Shown one piece after another: positions 58,850 to 64,000 of a DNA stretch of 64,000 bases. Within the stretch, counting starts at the first letter, position 1, and every line of letters starts with the position of its first letter. Source of the stretch: Pisaster brevispinus (lineage: Eukaryota; Echinodermata; Asteroidea; Forcipulatida; Asteriidae); the NCBI GenBank assembly GCA_023634235.1, contig JAMKCF010000015.1, forward strand, positions 12,186,087 to 12,250,086, read 5' to 3'. The notes beneath the pieces were generated by a model, which worked only from the letters and a program-made list of their open reading frames with translations, was not told the origin of the DNA and made no database searches. The translations under genes were made by a program, and so were the position numbers.

Positions 58850-60188
58850 ATCTATCAGACTAACATGGTGGCTATTTTTATTATTAGCTTTGAGCAAAAG
58901 AGAGCACATTTACTCTCTGTAGGTACTTCTCTATAGTTTGTAGGAAACACAGTTTTACTTGGGCGGGATAATGTCCAAGAGCTCTCCATGAGTATTGTTT
59001 TGTGTTTAAATCATCTTTTTATCAGAGAAATACTGTAACTTTGGGGGCTTGTTTCGGTAAATTGTAAACTTGTAATGTATGTAGCCAGCCTCACGTTGAC
59101 CTTTTGCCGTTCACATAAGTGAGTGGGTAGTGCCATTTGTATTGTGTGCTATTCAAGTACAGGAGATAATTTTATATTTTAGACGTCATCTTGTAGATTT
59201 GGCTGAAAGTATTTTAGTGAATGCTTACTTTTTAATTAGAGGGCCAGCCTCCTTCAAACGCCTCTACATAATGATGAATAAAATATTCAAATAAAAATTG
59301 ATATTGGACTGTTCTCTACTCACCTTCTCTTCCGCCCATGGTGTGAGAGAAAAAAATCAGTTGGCGTCAGACCAGTGTAGAAGCTATTCTTGACAAAACC
59401 TTTAGCTGCCGGAATTTTAGCTGAAAAGATCATTCAAACAAAGTAAACAGCGGTGTAAAGGAAACACACAAACACTGTTCTGTATCCCTGATGTACATGA
59501 GGCATCAGGATGATTTCTAAATGTTTATGTTGGATACAATACTTACAAGGGCGTTTGAAATGAGGTAGAGCTTGGTCTTCAGAACCGTTGGGAATACGTT
59601 GACCGCTGATGGCCTGTTGACCCACACAAGCAATCATCTGTGAAAAACATTAACACAAATTGTAAAAACCTTGACCTGTCTTAAAACGCTTTTTTGAGGG
59701 AGAGTGCCAGTGTGGTGTGACACATTTTAAGTGTTTCTTGTTTGTATTTGCTTGCACAGCCCTGAGGGACTCGATCATCCAGGCTATCCCAGACAGGACC
59801 ATTCCACATATAGGACAGGGAGGTGGGGGGGGGGGGGGGGGGGGGTCAGTTCCCAGAGCTGTGTAATGTTTTTGTATAGGCTTTGAAATTTTTTACTGGC
59901 ATACAAATGTACACAAAATCTGCTTTACCACTGCACATCAACACAGAGCTACCCAGATCTACCCCCTCTGATAAGTGGAACAATCTGTTCAGCTGTCTGT
60001 TCTCTGTAACAGGCTTGGCTTTGTGGACTGGTGTTTCAGAACGACCACCTACTCAATAAGAGATTTACACATGGTGCTACTGCAAACCCCAACTGATTTA
60101 AACGAACCGTGTTTAGTTTGTGACAGCTAAATCTGTGAATGACAATTCCAGGGAGAGTCACGTTGCATTCATCATGAATTCAGAAATC

Positions 60189-60325
60189 TGGGCTCGATTT
60201 CACAAAACACTTAGATTCACCATAAAATTAGTTGTCAATATAGACATAATAATTTGTATTGTGACGTCACACTTTGCTTCTGAAGCAATTAAGATAAATC
60301 TTAGCTCTTTGTGAAATCAGCCCCA
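60189..60325. mobile_element. MITE with GGGCTCGATTTCACAAA ends
   Basis: The left end TGGGCTCGATTTCACAAA is mirrored by TTTGTGAAATCAGCCCCA. The length is ~137 bp with no coding capacity. It is the same end type as 3017-3157. Confidence 0.75.
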
Positions 60326-60517
60326 GGCTGTATTAAGGATTTGTTGTTTTTGCTTGTTTTGATGAAATCTGTTGCAGAGAGTAACATATTTCAACATTCA
60401 GTCAGAAAATCGGATTTATTACATGCGACCAATGTAATGCGAGTCACATTATCTCGATTTTACCTCTTGTGGAATTCTCTTGAACAGGTTGAACACAGTC
60501 AGCGGATTCAAGCATTC

Positions 60518-63500
60518 CTGTGAGAAGTAAGATCAGAAAAATAATCCAATTTACAATTAACAATTTCATCTTACAAAGGGCAAGGTCATTTTCATTTTGC
60601 AAAAAGAACTTCCATTGGAAAATCTTAAAGATGAGGAACGTATGAAGGTGCACTAAGGCCAAGGCCAAGAACAGTGGCAACAGAGGCCATGGCCCAGTGT
60701 TATACCAGGCTTGTAACACTAGTCCAGTGTACAATATTGTCAAGAAAAAACTGTTACGGGCTAGTAAATACTTCTCAACTTATCCTGTGGGCAACTAGAA
60801 TTTGTGCAGCCTAATTGCTCATACTTCTTCCTTTTTACATGTGAATAATAACTTTTTAAAAAAGTGTTAATTTACTTTGAGTGTGTGAATGTAACTCCAT
60901 TTGAACAATAAATGGGTGTAATTTCAAACATAGCTCTGCATACTGTAGGAAAAAATACAGAGCAGGCCTTGAACTTCGCTCTTGAAGGGGCACAGCAGTT
61001 TCCCTCTGTATTTGTATTGGAACTTTGCAAAGGGCACCACAGCAAAAGTACAGGGCACCAAGGCAATTAATGTGGATGCCGTGGGTTATTTTGGGGGCCC
61101 TTCGGATATGAAAAGCACTATATAAGAACTGCATATTTTTATTAGTAGTATTATTAGATTCATTTACCAGATGATATCAATTACAAGCTGGCATAATTCA
61201 TTTATCCTTCAAAACAGTGGACAAATATTGAATGATCAAACAGTAGGAGGTTTTAAATGCATTAAACATGAAACAGTTGTCCAATATGTAAGTCAGGGCT
61301 CAAAATTTGGGGAAAAATTCACAAGGCCACAGGGCTAGTAGCTGAACATGTTTACTGGACCAGAAATATTATTTAACAGACCAGAATCGAGATGAAAAAA
61401 CCTTCCTGATACAGTTTATCATGCACTAAAATGCTGCTAATTGAACAAGCACTATGACACATAAGATAAACAATTTTAATATCATTTGTCTTTATGTGTA
61501 AGTATTTTTCATTTTATTTAAAAGGATTAAAAAGTGTTAGACTTGAAGTCAACATTCAAACATAATTTGTCTCTGCTCAATGTATTACATAATGACGTAT
61601 TGTTATTGAATTGTTAAACACAAGACCTCCGAGCTTGTCCAGTCATGAGTTTACTGGCCCGAAGCTAGAATCACTGGCCTCGGGCTTGCAGTCCATTGAG
61701 AAATTTGAGCCCTGGTAATCAGTGAATATTTCAGCTGTTGAGAAAGACTCGGCGAGGGTTCACTAACACAAATTGAATTGATACAGCATATTGCTTTGAC
61801 TAGTAAGCAAATTGCAACGGCTTATTGACAGGAAACTCAGTACAGGGTACGACTTTGCATCTGTAACATTAGCACTTTTACCAATCGTTTTCAATTTTGT
61901 ATAAGTACCTGAAACCAGCCAGAAGGTGTTTCAAAATGGAAATGGACATGCAGGCTTAGTCTGAAAAAAAAATTGAACTGATTCATTCATTGTTTGATTG
62001 TTGGGGTGTTTGTTTGTTTGTTTTGTTTTGTTTTGTTTTTAAGTCAACCTCAAATTTCTATCAAAAATGGATAAAACAAGTTACCTTCCTTTTCCCGTCC
62101 ATTCCAAGGTACACTTTTGATAATATTGTCACAGACCAGTATCCTTACTTGGTGTATCCCTACATTATGCATAAAACAACAAACCTGTGAAAATTTGGGC
62201 TCAATTGGTCATCAAAGTTGAAAAAAAACAATGGAAAAAAAAACCCACACAGGTTGCATGGAATTGTGTGTTTTCAGATGCCTGAGAAAGGCTTTATGCC
62301 CGACGCCTTTCCCAGATTCAAAATTTTTTGTGAAAATATTACCTCTCTTCCATGTTGAAACACTGTTGGGTTTTAGGCACTTAACAAAAAGTTACAACTA
62401 CTCGCAAAGCTGCTAAGGGTGACGGGTATAGTTTATTGTGTTTACTGTCTTTTTAATGTTTAAATTTTTAATTTTTAATTTTTGTACCAACTGAATGTTA
62501 CGAAAACCAACATGTTACAGACTAGCTCAGTAGTCTAGTGGTTTAATTTGTTTATTCAATCAGACAGAAAACCATGGGTTCCACGTGTACTTCAAAAGCT
62601 TGTGTGTTTTTTACTTTAGGTTATTTAAATGCTCCATAAACTAAACATTGGAGAAAGGACAAATTGAGGTTTATTTTGTACAATCAGTGAGACCTTCCAG
62701 GAAATGTACCATATTGTGTTTTTTATTGTCTCCCCAAGTGAATCAATCATCGTTAAGATATGTCCATATGGTCTGACAAACTCAATGACGGCGTCTGCAT
62801 TATGCGTTAAAAATGCGATGTAAACAAACAATTTGTCAATCTCCCATCATGCTGGCAACTTAAATGAAATATTTCCAATACTAATACTGGTAATTGAAAT
62901 TGCGACAGTACTCATTTTCTATGTAGTGTTTTATTATCTCGGGGGCGACTCAAAGCGCCCATATTTTTCACAACAGGGTATCAAGAGCTCTTCTGACTTA
63001 TTGAGCCAAATTTGGAAAGAGATATTTGTCTGGGGGGACTGGTACTAGTGTATGCTTTATAATCAGTAAGGTTTTTAGAGTCTACCAATCACTCTAAATC
63101 CAGTACTTTGTTCTAAAAAATAGGGTCATAAAATGACCATAAAATCTTACTTGGTAAGTAGCAGTGCAGCTGTTGATAGTATTGTAGGTCATTGAAGGGT
63201 TTTTAACTATGCTTGATGCGTAGGATAAAATCAACTCAATTCTCTCCCTCATCGAGTACTCTTGTACTTCTCATGGACTATCTTCGATGTGCCACACGTC
63301 TTGACCTGACCTGTAATGAACATTCATGAACGGAATCTTATTAGCATAGTTAGACTTCCCCAGTTATAAAAACTTCTTTGTTATAATCATTATCAGTTAT
63401 AAGTTCTCTTGCTATTGATTTAGGAATATAACATTTTAATCTATTATTTTTTAAACCCAAGGATTTTTTCAAATGTCATACAATCAAGCTGCCACTACAA

Positions 63501-63837
63501 CCTGTACATTTAGTTTTTGTCCTGCGCCAAGTGCTAATAATAACATTCAATCCCTTGATATCCAAAAAGGACCCAGACTAATTTTGTTTCCCTCCAAGCC
63601 TCATTATGGCTAGACTTTTTGAGATTGGGAAACAAAAATGGCTGTGCAGTGTGAAAAGTATTCCCCAAGCCTTAAAAAAACAAAAACAAACCATCAAACA
63701 AACAAACAAGCCACATTTTGTTTTAAGAAACAGGACTCGTCAAAAGGATACAGTGCTTAACACAAACCTAATCGGTGTATGGGTAAAAACACAAATAATG
63801 TTTTACCCGCTGCTAAAATATAAATTTCAAACTGTCT
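60518..63837. other. Mostly intergenic; SINE tail near 61,030-61,150
   Basis: Around 61,080-61,150 the sequence GGCCCTTCGGATATGAAAAG, then CACTATATAAGAACTG and an ATT tail, looks like a SINE 3' end. Two splice-flanked segments on the minus strand (61,909-61,960; 62,085 upward) are noted but not called. No other gene is recognised. Confidence 0.4.
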
Positions 63838-63849
63838 CTAACCACAAGC

Positions 63850-64000
63850 TTGGTGGTCGAGTGGTAAGACATTTTCTCTAACATGGCAAAGGTTGTGGGT
63901 TCGAATCCCGACGAGTAATGTGGTTATTCATTCACAGGACTCTGGGGGAAAGTAAAGAGGACAGAAATTTCATGCTGGCCAAAGCCTCTGTTGCTCCTGG
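63850..64000 (+). mobile_element. tRNA-derived SINE head, cut by the window end
   Basis: Box A-like TGGTCGAGTGGTAAGA (63,853-63,868) and box B GGTTCGAATCCC (63,898-63,909) are present. The flanks cannot pair as a tRNA acceptor stem, so this is a SINE head rather than a functional tRNA gene. Confidence 0.65.

Larger units (their letters stand above)
58166..60517 (-). pseudogene. POLR3A: RNA polymerase III largest subunit (RPC1), partial and disrupted
   Basis: Four minus-strand exons are recognisable. 60,464-60,517 reads ECLNPLTVFNLFKRIPQE. 59,547-59,637 reads [18 protein letters not shown] then LPHFKRP. 59,324-59,420 reads [20 protein letters not shown] then DFF. 58,166-58,227 reads LVDTAVKTVETGYMQRRLVK. 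Splice sites are canonical and phases join. In full-length RPC1 the first two segments lie ~550 residues apart, including the catalytic NADFDGDE region, yet here only 0.8 kb separates them and no intervening exon is seen. In the third exon one extra base (CTCTCACACC, expected CTCCACACC) breaks the conserved [11 protein letters not shown] stretch. Substitutions in conserved sites (NGSEDQ for NGFEDR) also suggest decay. A duplicate pseudogene is most likely; local assembly error is the alternative. Confidence 0.8.

Noticed and set aside
61909..61960. 52-bp minus-strand segment between TTTTTTTTCAG and GTACTTAT
   Set aside because: Splice sites look good, but the proposed partner near 62,085 has a weak acceptor and an upstream stop, and no family is recognised.
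62625..62831. Minus-strand open frame with AVIEFVRPYGHIL
   Set aside because: No recognisable domain and no consistent neighbouring exon.
63850..63920. Functional tRNA gene
   Set aside because: Boxes A and B are present, but the acceptor stem does not pair; it is a SINE head.

Overview
The window is animal nuclear DNA. Genes are split by GT-AG introns, the background is AT-rich, and tRNA-derived SINEs, non-LTR retrotransposons, MITEs, microsatellites and minisatellites are plentiful. The SINE type, TRIM-NHL gene, Penelope-like fragment, discoidin exons and RAG1-related transposon suggest a marine deuterostome invertebrate, most likely an echinoderm. I cannot fix the species from sequence alone.

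Layout. 0-1 kb: last two exons of a discoidin (F5/8 type C) gene. 2-7 kb: tandem repeats, a MITE and a SINE. 7.4-13.4 kb: two inverted ~0.73-kb MITEs around a 1.26-kb segment, then a 3.3-kb block. 15-18 kb: a Penelope-like fragment, a ~0.9-kb repeat and a GGCTAT/GGCTGT hexamer array. 19.3-22.5 kb: a TRIM-NHL gene with a one-base shift in its RING. 25-33 kb: TIR elements, a THAP exon, SINEs and a second hexamer array. 36-39.7 kb: a nearly complete non-LTR retrotransposon with a restriction-like endonuclease, minus strand. 40.7-41.7 kb: a ~128-bp satellite. 42.4-43.9 kb: a three-exon tyrosine-recombinase (Crypton-like) gene, minus strand, followed by copies of the 8.1-13.4 kb blocks. 48-50.1 kb: a decayed LINE and a second discoidin terminal exon, minus strand. 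51.4-57.3 kb: the key element. 58.2-60.5 kb: scattered exons of RNA polymerase III largest subunit (POLR3A type), minus strand. 60-64 kb: a MITE and SINE pieces.

Key element (51,422-57,335). A 5.9-kb DNA transposon with 12-bp terminal inverted repeats starting CAC. It carries one ten-exon gene that my exon model reads as an unbroken 956-residue protein. Its N-terminal third has the zinc-finger and RING layout of the vertebrate RAG1 N-terminus. The rest is a DDE-type transposase with RAG1-core-like motif order. It therefore resembles the N-RAG-TP type of element. Its pre-insertion site is preserved in a paralogous repeat at 16.7-17.7 kb. The left part (0.8-17.7 kb) and right part (43.9-57.8 kb) of the window share several rearranged duplicate blocks. 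One local rearrangement is best explained by an inversion between two MITEs.
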